A DNA stretch of 64,000 bases from contig JAHZGX010000013.1 of assembly GCA_019420585.1 (NCBI GenBank), forward strand, positions 62,001 to 126,000. The letters are read 5' to 3'. The DNA comes from Prevotellaceae bacterium (GTDB taxonomy: Bacteria; Bacteroidota; Bacteroidia; Bacteroidales; Bacteroidaceae). The notes below the pieces were generated by a model. It did not search any database and had not been told where the DNA came from. It was given only the letters and a program-made list of their open reading frames with translations. Both the position numbers and the translations under genes were made by a program. Positions 35,186-42,834 of the stretch are shown one piece after another; positions within the stretch are counted from its first letter, which is position 1, and every line of letters begins with the position of its first letter.

Positions 35186-36240
35186 TATCTAAAATATTGC
35201 CTGTAAGTTTTACTCTTGTTGACCGTCCATTGATATTTCCCATAAAATTTTTCGATAATACTCTTTGGCAATAGCCTCTCAAAATTGCGGAGCAGAATGA
35301 TATCATACTTCCGATGAAAGTTTATCCAGCATTTATTGCATTGGCGAGAATATCGGCATTGTATTTTGGCTGATTGTCGGGCATTGAATATCTCGTCCAA
35401 CGATTGCTCATGAATGTTGCCTAACCTGATATTCAGGTTCTGGCACAGCGGAACATTGCCATTGGAGTGGATTACAAGTTCACTGAATATACTATGACAA
35501 CGCAAGTGCAAATGCCCGTTACGCCATTCGTTATAGAAGGCTACAAAATCGTAATTTTCATCCGTATCATGGATGTTTGCAGGTATTTGATCCAGATAGT
35601 TCTCCATATCCATTGCCAGCAGATCAGCAGTGGTGTCAAAGAAGTCCATCGTGCCGTAGATGCCTATTCTGACATCTATGCCGTACATTTTTGCTACATT
35701 TATTACAAACTCCATGTCCTTAAACGTGTTCCAAGGGGACAGGCAAAACATCAGCGATATGGGAATCTCGTCTTTCAAAGTCTCCACAACTTCTATCACT
35801 TTGCCATAGCCATTGCAGCCTCGCATGTATTGATAGGTTTCTTTGTTCCCGTCGAGAGATACATACAGATGTCTTGGTTGGTAAACTCTTACAGCATGGA
35901 TGACCTTCTTTGGCGCAAGACAGTTTGACAACAGCGTATAGCAGGGATGGTTCTCTTTTAACCATTCCATAATGGTATCAGCTTCCGGGTGAAGCAGAAA
36001 TTCTCCACCTTCCAGACCAATAACAGTATTCTTTGTCACACATCTGCTGCGTACTATCGCCTTTACGTCTTCGAATGAAAGGTGTTCCTCCGGCTTTTTC
36101 CAGATAGAACAATGCTTGCAACGTGACTGGCACTGTGTCGTTGCATAAATCATCAATTGACTTAGCTTTTTATTATGTGGGCGCAGCATATTGTTCATAA
36201 ACAGCAGCCCATTATATAGATAATCTTTTACTTTATACAT
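35185..36240 (-). CDS. Radical SAM/SPASM protein
   Basis: 351 aa. TTQCQSRCKHCSIWKKPEEH (about 32-51) holds the CxxxCxxC motif that binds the 4Fe-4S cluster and S-adenosylmethionine. GLEGGEFLL (about 73) is the GGE motif. A SPASM/Twitch tail follows: HSNGNVPLCQNLNIRLGNIH (about 262) and CRYSRQCNKCW (about 297), whose cysteines bind an auxiliary cluster. Such enzymes act on peptides or sugars (dehydrogenation, epimerisation, cross-linking). Its overlap with the Gfo/Idh/MocA gene suggests consecutive steps on one substrate. No precursor peptide was found nearby. The block is AT-rich. Confidence 0.85.
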   Translation of the reverse strand: MYKVKDYLYNGLLFMNNMLRPHNKKLSQLMIYATTQCQSRCKHCSIWKKPEEHLSFEDVKAIVRSRCVTKNTVIGLEGGEFLLHPEADTIMEWLKENHPCYTLLSNCLAPKKVIHAVRVYQPRHLYVSLDGNKETYQYMRGCNGYGKVIEVVETLKDEIPISLMFCLSPWNTFKDMEFVINVAKMYGIDVRIGIYGTMDFFDTTADLLAMDMENYLDQIPANIHDTDENYDFVAFYNEWRNGHLHLRCHSIFSELVIHSNGNVPLCQNLNIRLGNIHEQSLDEIFNARQSAKIQCRYSRQCNKCWINFHRKYDIILLRNFERLLPKSIIEKFYGKYQWTVNKSKTYRQYFR

Positions 36241-36309
36241 TCTATTCGGATTAATGCCCTACATTAACATAGATGCAATATCTGTCCGAAAGACTGCATG
36301 AGTAGTTTT

Positions 36310-37968
36310 TTACCACGTAAACCTTATTCCAAATGGTACGGAGAACATTACCGGATGTTCCGTCCAGATGGTATGCGTATTGCTGCCGTTAGGGATATAC
36401 CAATATAATGTCGGCTCCACGTACAGCGTCCATTTAGGGAGGAACTTGTATTGTAATCCCAGACTAAAATTGGTTGACCACTGTAATGGTGGTGTTATAT
36501 GCCAACTGTTTGTGTAGGCAGATGCATTGTCCACAATATATTTACTGTTTATTTTTCCATATACAGGAATGTTAAGTTGCAGACCGGCAGAACTGTATGC
36601 TGATAGATTCTTGTAATCGGCAAGATGGTAAGACACGCGGAGCGGAATACCGATGTAGTGGATTTTCTGTTCCTTACCTATATAATATTCCTCACTGCCC
36701 ATCACGCTTCTCGACTTCAGAATAGAATATTGCAGGCCGGTCTCAAAGTTCCATTTTTTAGAAAGAGGTTTGCTCAAAGATATGCCAAACGTAATCGGAC
36801 GGTCGTGCTGTTCTCGCTCTATAATATCGCCTTGGTTGTGGTCGGCTATCTCAATCATGGCAAGCGTATCCGCTGGCATATTCTCGTGCTCTTTCATGTG
36901 CAGGTAACGGCTATAGTCTTCCCATGTGTTTATATTTTCGGGGAAGGTCGGCGCCTCAGAATCTGCATCAGGTTTACCTGTGGCAATAAGTCGGTATATA
37001 TTCTGAGCTAACGCAGGGCCAACAGAACCAGCAGCAAGCATTTGCCACTTGTTGTTCTTTTTCTTTTCATCATTCTTTGCAAGTTCATAATCAGGGAATA
37101 TAATTCGCGGCATTATGCTGTCCGTAGTAATTTCTGTGCTGTTCTGCTCATGTTCTGCCACTTGTGTATTGGGTACAATCATTTCGACAGCCGCGGAATC
37201 AGGTACAAAAGTTGTATCCATAGCCTCAATGGTGGTGGCATTGGAAGCCGCTATATTCTCATTGCCCGATTTCTTGACATCGTTTCTTTCCTCTACAGGC
37301 TTTTGAATGTCATTGGTATCTGCAAGCTTTTTTGATTTACCAGTTTTAGCCAACTCTGATTTCTGCAGTCGGGACGAGTTATTCCACGAGACAAAGAAGT
37401 ACAGCGGTATTGCTGTAATCAACAATAAGACAACAGCCAAGAGTCTGCAATCCATAATCTTTCGAAGCATCGCTTTGGCTCTTGATAATTGGGATGAGGA
37501 ACTATGAGGCTCTACTCCAAGAATTTCAGCAATTTCCCTGTGTGAAAAACCGTCTATGGCATATAATCGTAAGACCTTGCCGTATCCATTTGGCAACTCG
37601 TCAATAAGATTGAAGATATCCTGAAGATCCACTGTTGAATCGGACGATACTCCTGTTGCTGCAACCGTTTCGTCTTTATCAGTTATAGAGACAAAACTAA
37701 TCTTACCTTTTCTCTCAATATATTTCAGAGCTACATTTCTGGTGATGGTGCTCAACCACTCGCCGAATCGTTGAGGGGTATTGAGATTATGTAAAGAAGA
37801 AAAAGCAAGAACAAAAGCATCATGGACGAGATCTTTTGCAGTGTCCTCGTCCTCTTTCGTGATTTTAATGCACAGTCCTAACATTTTAGGGTAGTACATA
37901 TTGTATAATGTCTCAAGAGCGTGTGAGTCTTTTGTCTTCGCCCTTTCTACCAGCGTTTTTATGTCCAT
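36310..37968 (-). CDS. ECF sigma factor fused to a membrane helix and outer-membrane beta-barrel
   Basis: 552 aa, one continuous frame. Residues 11-84 are sigma region 2 (ALETLYNMYYPKMLGLCIKI, DLVHDAFVLAF) and 119-172 region 4 (LPNGYGKVLRLYAIDGFSHR with EIAEILGV), so an ECF sigma factor of normal length. A single membrane helix (LLAVVLLLITAIPLYFFVSW, about 176-194) follows, then a low-complexity Lys/Asp/Asn/Glu-rich linker of about 190 residues. From about 391 to the final aromatic residue there are alternating strands (ITFGISLSKPLSKKW, WTLYVEPTLYWYIP, GIRFTW) of an outer-membrane barrel. In other Bacteroidetes the barrel and sigma factor are usually separate. This arrangement would tie the sigma factor to an envelope sensor. 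Release by proteolysis is inference. Confidence 0.85.
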   Translation of the reverse strand: MDIKTLVERAKTKDSHALETLYNMYYPKMLGLCIKITKEDEDTAKDLVHDAFVLAFSSLHNLNTPQRFGEWLSTITRNVALKYIERKGKISFVSITDKDETVAATGVSSDSTVDLQDIFNLIDELPNGYGKVLRLYAIDGFSHREIAEILGVEPHSSSSQLSRAKAMLRKIMDCRLLAVVLLLITAIPLYFFVSWNNSSRLQKSELAKTGKSKKLADTNDIQKPVEERNDVKKSGNENIAASNATTIEAMDTTFVPDSAAVEMIVPNTQVAEHEQNSTEITTDSIMPRIIFPDYELAKNDEKKKNNKWQMLAAGSVGPALAQNIYRLIATGKPDADSEAPTFPENINTWEDYSRYLHMKEHENMPADTLAMIEIADHNQGDIIEREQHDRPITFGISLSKPLSKKWNFETGLQYSILKSRSVMGSEEYYIGKEQKIHYIGIPLRVSYHLADYKNLSAYSSAGLQLNIPVYGKINSKYIVDNASAYTNSWHITPPLQWSTNFSLGLQYKFLPKWTLYVEPTLYWYIPNGSNTHTIWTEHPVMFSVPFGIRFTW

Positions 37969-38064
37969 ATATTCCGGAGAGCGGCATAACCTGTCGTCCC
38001 TTCATCATTAATATAGATACCTATGAGAGCAAAAAGACTGCACAAAGAAATGTTAAAAACACGA

Positions 38065-38072
38065 CAAAGATA
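38065..38072 (-). promoter_or_regulatory. Possible promoter of the sigma-barrel gene
   Basis: Minus-strand TATCTTTG fits TAnnTTTG, about 97 bases upstream of the ATG at 37968. No clear -33 box. No other sigma-factor site was identified in 37969-38100, so autoregulation cannot be judged. Confidence 0.35.
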
Positions 38073-38408
38073 ATCATGTGAACCGTTTTATTTTGAGTGA
38101 TATGTTTTTTAAGTCATTATTCTCATTGTGTATTAATCTCGCTGTACTCTTATAAAGACAATATTTTCTAAACTGTTTGTTGCGAATTTGTTACACGTAG
38201 ACTATTTGTTTACGTATTATTGTTGTTGATTATCAATGTTTTAAGATTTTTGCAAAATCAATGATATTAGAGTGTGTCTTAATATTAAGCACGGTTTGAA
38301 AGTAGTATCTAATAATGTTTTCAAGAAGCGGGTGTTTTACCCGTCACACCTTACGCAGACATGCTTCCTGGCGCTTCCCCCTGCCCCGAAGCGGCTTTGC
38401 CCTCTCGC

Positions 38409-38490
38409 AAGTGACTTGATTACAATTACAAGTGACTTGTTTCCAACCCTCAAGTGACTTAGTTACCACCCCTAAATGACTTATTTGCAT
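38409..38490. repeat. Tandem array 2, about 22-nt period
   Basis: AAGTGACTT starts at 38409, 38430 and 38452 and AAATGACTT at 38474, so spacings are 21, 22 and 22. Four contiguous units carry diverged tails (GATTACAATTAC, GTTTCCAACCCT, AGTTACCACCCC). It lies in the gene-free stretch 37969-39023, with a MITE-like element and palindrome to its right. Confidence 0.75.
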
Positions 38491-38600
38491 TACATGCCCC
38501 AAAGCCCGTTGGTACGTTGCCGTCACGGCCTGTCCGGGAGTCCAAGGGGACGAGAGAGGGCAGACATGAAGTATAACCATCAACGCCAGACACAATGGTT

Positions 38601-38800
38601 CAACCCAAATCGGTCATTAGGGTTCTGATGTCTTTCCAGTGCAGTCTTTTTCTGTTTGCCACCAACCTCTCGAAGGCGTAGCGGTCTACGGCGAGAGGAG
38701 GTGGGCTGCAAACAGGAAAAGAAAGTGCGGAAAACACAGAACAGAGTCCTTGGGGACAAGCAAGGGAAACATATCTCGGCCTAATGGCCGATTTGGGTTC
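38601..38800. mobile_element. MITE-like 200-bp palindromic element
   Basis: Terminal inverted repeats 38601-38620 (CAACCCAAATCGGTCATTAG) and 38781-38800 (CTAATGGCCGATTTGGGTTC) match at 18 of 20 positions. Inside, further complementary segments (CTGTTTGC near 38652 and GCAAACAG near 38708) lead to a central hairpin CCTCTCG-AAGG-CGTAG-CGGT-CTACG-G-CGAGAGG (38666-38698). No transposase gene is present. Flanking direct repeats are not obvious. The whole unit can fold into one long hairpin, like a non-autonomous element mobilised in trans. Confidence 0.6.
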
Positions 38801-38977
38801 AATATCAGTTGAAGCAGGACAAGAACTGGAAAGTAGAATTTCATCGATGAATTAAAGAGGCATCCCCCTAGATTTATCCGATGAGCCGAAATAACAAAAT
38901 CCCGGTTAAAAGGAAATAGCCCGCTACAATACCGAACTCCTTTTTTAATTGGATAGTTAATAATCCGTCTAACTTTT

Positions 38978-39017
38978 TTGGGGGTGTATCAAAATGCGCA
39001 TTTTGATACACCCCCAA
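38978..39017. repeat. Perfect 40-nt palindrome beside tRNA-Lys
   Basis: Two 20-nt halves meet with no loop: TTGGGGGTGTATCAAAATGC joined to its own reverse complement. It lies six bases past the 3' end of tRNA-Lys. It lacks a T tract in either direction: on the tRNA strand it is followed by AAAAAAG. The half-site resembles the ends of some insertion sequences of Bacteroidetes. Confidence 0.7.
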
Positions 39018-39023
39018 CTTCTG

Positions 39024-39096
39024 TAACCCGCTTGGGGTTCGAACCCAAGACCCCTTCATTAAAAGTGAAGTGCTCTACCTACTGAGCTAGCGAGTC
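39024..39096 (-). tRNA. tRNA-Lys (anticodon UUU)
   Basis: 73 nt, no encoded CCA. Acceptor GACTCGC pairs with GCGGGTT (with G-T pairs), discriminator A. The D arm is GCTC-AGTAGGTA-GAGC, the anticodon arm CTTCA-CTTTTAA-TGAAG with anticodon TTT, and the T arm TTGGG-TTCGAAC-CCCAA. Confidence 0.95.
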
Positions 39097-39132
39097 AACC
39101 TAACGGCTGAGCGCATTTGCGTTACAGCGGTG

Positions 39133-39163
39133 CAAAGGTACGTACTTTTTCGCATTCGGCAAA
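39133..39163 (-). promoter_or_regulatory. Promoter of tRNA-Lys
   Basis: Minus-strand TACCTTTG (39140-39133) and TTTG (39163-39160), 19 bases apart. The string TACCTTTGCACCG is the same as in the tRNA-Ser promoter. Confidence 0.65.
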
Positions 39164-39220
39164 CTTTAACCTGTGAAATTTGCTGCATGCCATTTGCGGG
39201 TGTGTAGCAGATATGTAATG

Positions 39221-40390
39221 TCAGGCTTGCTTGTTTTTTCCTTTGGCAGGAGAGTTTGCTGCCGTGGAGGCTTCCGTCTCTCCCTGCCATGTCTCGCTGG
39301 CAGGTATAGATGGAACAGATGGCTCCTTGATTACGAACCGCTGGTAATAAGAGAGCAGGAGGGTGGTGAGCGGAAGTGCTATGATGAGGCCGATGAATCC
39401 CATCAGACTGCCCCACACAGACAGGCTGAGCAGGATGACAGCCGGGTTGAGTCCCATGGCGCGCCCCATGATGCGCGGCGTGAGTATCATGTCCTGGATG
39501 CCCTGCACCACGGCAAACACGGCCAGGGCGCATACTAGAATAATCCAGAAACTCTGCCCCGTCTCCTGTGACTTGATGAAGGCCAGCATGACGGTGGGCA
39601 GAAGGCCTATAGTCTGCAGGTAGGGCACTAGGTTGAGCATCCCGATGAAGAGTCCCAGGCCGATGGCCATGGGGAAATCGATGATGAGGAACCCGATGCT
39701 GAACAGGATACCTACGCACAGGGCGATAAGTGCCTGTCCGCGGAAGTAGGCGTTCATGCCCGTCTTCACGTCCTGCACAATCATGGCGGCCAGGGTGCGC
39801 TTCCCTTTGGGGATGAGCGTGATCCATGCTGATGATAACTTTTCGTAGTCGGTTAGGATGAAGAACATGTAGAGCAGTACAATGAGGAATCCCAGCAGGC
39901 CGAGGGCGAAGTTGAGCGTGCCCGAGAGTATGGCCCACGCCTGCATGAGCGTGTTCTGGAGTGCATCCATGAAGGTGCTTTGCTGTGCGAGTTGCATCAG
40001 GGTGGCTCCATCGGCATACTTTTCCAGCGCGGCTTCCAGTTGGCGTGTGAGCCCGGTCTCCACCAGCGTGTCATGGAAATATACTTTGGCAAGTTGCCCT
40101 ATACGCAGACTTTCCTCCACCAGGGGCGGTATGATGAGTGCCAGTGTGCCGGCAATCGCTCCGCACAGCAGCGTGAATGCAATCAGTATGCTAAGCACGC
40201 GGTTGTGCAGGTGCAGTCTGTACTGTAGGAAGTGCACCAGCGGGTAAAGCATGTAAGCCAGAAGCCATGCGGCGAAGAAAGGCAACAGCACGGTGGAGAG
40301 CCTGTTGAGCAGCCATACGGCAGCCGCAGAGAGCAGGATGGCAATGCTCCAGCGGACTACACGGTCAAATGTGATTTTCTCTTCCAGCAT
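39221..40390 (-). CDS. AI-2E family (PerM-like) membrane transporter
   Basis: 389 aa from ATG 40390 (MLEEKITFDRVVRW). The frame runs 23 codons further upstream but those overlap tdk and are basic and polar. About eight membrane helices: two pairs near the N-terminus (15-55, 63-90), one near 150 and five from about 205 to 345. The conserved LIGMLNLVPYLQTIGLLPTV motif (about 248-267) and VLTPRIMGRAMGLNPAVILL stretch (about 300-320) define the family, formerly UPF0118. Substrates include quorum signals or sodium in others; here unknown. tdk lies one base upstream in the same operon. Confidence 0.88.
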   Translation of the reverse strand: MLEEKITFDRVVRWSIAILLSAAAVWLLNRLSTVLLPFFAAWLLAYMLYPLVHFLQYRLHLHNRVLSILIAFTLLCGAIAGTLALIIPPLVEESLRIGQLAKVYFHDTLVETGLTRQLEAALEKYADGATLMQLAQQSTFMDALQNTLMQAWAILSGTLNFALGLLGFLIVLLYMFFILTDYEKLSSAWITLIPKGKRTLAAMIVQDVKTGMNAYFRGQALIALCVGILFSIGFLIIDFPMAIGLGLFIGMLNLVPYLQTIGLLPTVMLAFIKSQETGQSFWIILVCALAVFAVVQGIQDMILTPRIMGRAMGLNPAVILLSLSVWGSLMGFIGLIIALPLTTLLLSYYQRFVIKEPSVPSIPASETWQGETEASTAANSPAKGKNKQA

Positions 40391-40391
40391 G

Positions 40392-40994
40392 TCATTCCTC
40401 CTTTGTCTTTTTCTTTGCGGCACATGCCTTGGAGTAGCACTCTCGGCAGAGTGGCTCATATTCGTGCTTCTCGCCCAGCATCACCTGCTTGTCACCCGCC
40501 ACGGTGCGGTGGCTCACGTAAGCCAGTGCACCGCACCGCACACAGATGGCATGCACCTTGGTCACCTCGTCGGCAATGGCGCAGAGGGCGGGCATGGGGC
40601 CGAAAGGCTGTCCCTTGAAGTCCAAGTCCAGTCCTGCCACTATGACCCTGATACCCATTCCGGCCAGGGTGTTGCACACGTCCACAATGTGGTCATCAAG
40701 GAACTGAGCCTCATCTATGCCCACCACGTCGCTTCCCTGTGCCAGGAGCAGGATGTTGGTCGACGAGTCGACAGGGGTGGACCTGATGCTGTTGCCCTCA
40801 TGGGACACCACGTCCTCCTCGCTGTAGCGCACGTCTATGGCGGGCTTGAATATTTCCACCTTTTGGTGAGCGAACTGCGCACGGCGCAGGCGGCGTATCA
40901 GTTCCTCTGTCTTTCCAGAGAACATGGAGCCACATATGACTTCCACGCGTCCCTGGCGCATCATCTCTCCGTTGCTGGAGCCTACATCTTTCAT
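40392..40994 (-). CDS. tdk: Thymidine kinase (type II)
   Basis: 200 aa. It phosphorylates thymidine to dTMP in the salvage pathway. P-loop GSMFSGKTEELIRRL (about 21-35), catalytic VVGIDEAQFLDD (about 95-106), lasso-region VAGLDLDFKGQPFGPM (about 126-141), and zinc-binding cysteines in CVRCGALA (about 161) and CRECY (about 189). The type II family is the one found in most bacteria. Length is normal. Its stop is followed one base later by the start of the AI-2E gene. Confidence 0.96.
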   Translation of the reverse strand: MKDVGSSNGEMMRQGRVEVICGSMFSGKTEELIRRLRRAQFAHQKVEIFKPAIDVRYSEEDVVSHEGNSIRSTPVDSSTNILLLAQGSDVVGIDEAQFLDDHIVDVCNTLAGMGIRVIVAGLDLDFKGQPFGPMPALCAIADEVTKVHAICVRCGALAYVSHRTVAGDKQVMLGEKHEYEPLCRECYSKACAAKKKTKEE

Positions 40995-41182
40995 TTTCAG
41001 TGCCTCTTTGTTTGTTGTGCTGGCTTTGTGCCGTGCTTTTGTGGATTATCTGTGGACAAAGGTAACAATGTTTCTCCATGTGGTGACATATCATGGCCTT
41101 TAATTTTTACAGGAAACGCCCTGCCCGTCTGCCTGTGGTTTTCTGCAGGACTCCACATTTTCGGCTGCCATGCGCCACAATT

Positions 41183-41203
41183 CGTTTTTTATCGCTAATT
41201 TTG
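41183..41203 (+). promoter_or_regulatory. Promoter of rsmI
   Basis: TAATTTTG at 41196-41203 fits TAnnTTTG, with a T-rich -33 region at 41183. The leader to the ATG at 41223 would be only about 13-15 bases. Confidence 0.5.
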
Positions 41204-41222
41204 TCCCAAATATCACTGAATG

Positions 41223-41921
41223 ATGGGGACATTATATCTGGTGCCCACCCCTGTGGGCAATTTCGAGGACATTACCATGCGTGCCTTGAGAATACTCAAG
41301 GAAGCCGACTTGATATTGGCCGAGGATACCCGTACAAGCGGCAATCTGCTGCGTCACTTCGACATCAGGAATGCCATGTTGTCCTACCACAAGTTCAATG
41401 AGCATCAGGCAGTGGAGGGCGTGGTGAACCGCTTGCGTGGCGGTGAGACTGTGGCGGTGGTGTCAGACGCGGGCACTCCGGGAATCAGTGACCCGGGGTT
41501 TCTGGTAGCGCGTGAGGCCATCAAAGCCGGCGTGGAGGTAATCGCACTGCCCGGAGCAACGGCCATGGTGCCGGCTTTGGTAAGCAGCGGTCTGCCTTCT
41601 GACCGCTTCTGCTTCGAGGGCTTCCTGCCGCAGAAGAAGGGCAGGCAAGGCCGTCTGAAGGCTTTGGCCAACGAGACGCGCACTATGATTTTCTATGAAT
41701 CCCCGCACCGTGTGGTGAAGGCACTTGCGCAGATGAGCGAGGTGTTTGGCGAAGACCGCCCCGTAAGCGTGTGCCGCGAGATAAGCAAGGTACATGAGGA
41801 AAGCGTGCGTGGCACGCTGGCACGGGTGCTGGCACATTTCACGGAGAACGAGCCCAGAGGCGAGTTTGTCATCGTGGTGGGCGGATATGAACCTGCCACG
41901 GCAACAGAGAAAGAGAGATAA
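41223..41921 (+). CDS. rsmI: 16S rRNA (cytidine1402-2'-O)-methyltransferase
   Basis: 232 aa starting at the second of two adjacent Met codons (MGTLYLVPTPVGNFEDITMRAL). RsmI adds the 2'-O-methyl to C1402 of 16S rRNA using S-adenosylmethionine. The SPOUT-unrelated TP_methylase fold shows in LVPTPVGN (5-12), AEDTRTSG (about 37), SDAGTPGISDPGFLV (about 81-95), GATAMVPALVSSG (about 108-120), FEGFLPQKKGR and YESPHRV (about 156). A family C-terminal GEFVIVVGG follows. The lipoprotein gene follows after 21 bases. Confidence 0.94.
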   Translation: MGTLYLVPTPVGNFEDITMRALRILKEADLILAEDTRTSGNLLRHFDIRNAMLSYHKFNEHQAVEGVVNRLRGGETVAVVSDAGTPGISDPGFLVAREAIKAGVEVIALPGATAMVPALVSSGLPSDRFCFEGFLPQKKGRQGRLKALANETRTMIFYESPHRVVKALAQMSEVFGEDRPVSVCREISKVHEESVRGTLARVLAHFTENEPRGEFVIVVGGYEPATATEKER

Positions 41922-41942
41922 GCAACTAATCATAATTGGACT

Positions 41943-42800
41943 ATGAGGTTACAGAAGTACTTTATCGTATGTGCGTGCGCACTGGTAGTGTGTGCGTGCA
42001 ACCAAGGCAAGGCTGTGGACGAGGCTGCCAAGCAGGAGCGTGACTCACTGCAGCGTGTCATCGATGGAAAGGATGCCGAACTGGACGATATCATGGGCAC
42101 CTTCAATGAGGTGCAGGAAGGGATACACCGCATAACTGAGGCCGAGGGACGGGTCACCGTGGCCGATGCCACGCGGGAGAATGCCAACAGTCGTGAGGTG
42201 ATACGCGAGAACATGGACTACATTGAGCAGGCCATGAAGCAGAACCGTGACATGCTGGAACAGCTGAAAGGGAAAGTGAACAGCAGCAACATCAAGGGAG
42301 AGAAACTGCAGAAGACCATAGTCAACCTGCAGGAACAGATTGAACGGCAGGCACAGCGCATACAGGAACTGGAGGCAAGCCTGGCCGAGAAAGACCAAGA
42401 ACTGGTGCGCAAAGGTGAGGAAATCAATTCGCTCAGCGAGAATGTGTCGTCGCTGACGGCCGACAACGAGGCGAAGGCCAAGACCGTGGCCGCACAGGAC
42501 AAGGAACTGAATGCAGCTTGGTTCGTGTTCGGAACGAAGTCTGAACTCAAGGAGCAGAAAATCCTCTCCAGCGGTGACGTGCTCAAGGACAATAATTTCA
42601 ACCGTGACTACTTCACGAAGATAGACATCAGGTATGACAAGGAGGTGAAACTCTACAGCAAGAGCGCGAAACTGCTTACCACGCACCCCAAAGGGTCGTA
42701 CACCTTGAGCAAGGACGCGCAGGGACAGTATGAGTTGCACATCACAGACCCTGCACGCTTCTGGAGCGTGAGCAAGTACTTGGTGGTGCAGGTGAGGTGA
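41943..42800 (+). CDS. Coiled-coil lipoprotein, function unknown
   Basis: 285 aa. A lipoprotein signal ends with VVCAC (Cys-19). Residues about 30-190 form a Glu/Gln/Lys-rich coiled coil with heptad-like leucines (KLQKTIVNLQEQIERQAQRI, split by hydrophobics every 3-4 residues). A globular tail of about 90 residues has FVFGTKSELKEQKIL and YTLSKDAQGQYELHITDP, a pattern I have no family name for. It is probably anchored in a membrane and spans part of the periplasm. It lies between rsmI and hflX in one direction. Homologues of this type are common in Bacteroidales, with no assigned role. Confidence 0.8.
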   Translation: MRLQKYFIVCACALVVCACNQGKAVDEAAKQERDSLQRVIDGKDAELDDIMGTFNEVQEGIHRITEAEGRVTVADATRENANSREVIRENMDYIEQAMKQNRDMLEQLKGKVNSSNIKGEKLQKTIVNLQEQIERQAQRIQELEASLAEKDQELVRKGEEINSLSENVSSLTADNEAKAKTVAAQDKELNAAWFVFGTKSELKEQKILSSGDVLKDNNFNRDYFTKIDIRYDKEVKLYSKSAKLLTTHPKGSYTLSKDAQGQYELHITDPARFWSVSKYLVVQVR

Positions 42801-42834
42801 CAGGCATTCATTCATAACATGGAAGGAACGGAAC

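Noticed and set aside
38978..39017. Ordinary terminator of tRNA-Lys
   Set aside because: The perfect palindrome has no loop and is followed by A's, not T's, on the tRNA strand.
39087..39938. 283-aa minus-strand frame near tRNA-Lys
   Set aside because: It reads the AI-2E transporter gene in another frame and runs into tRNA-Lys.
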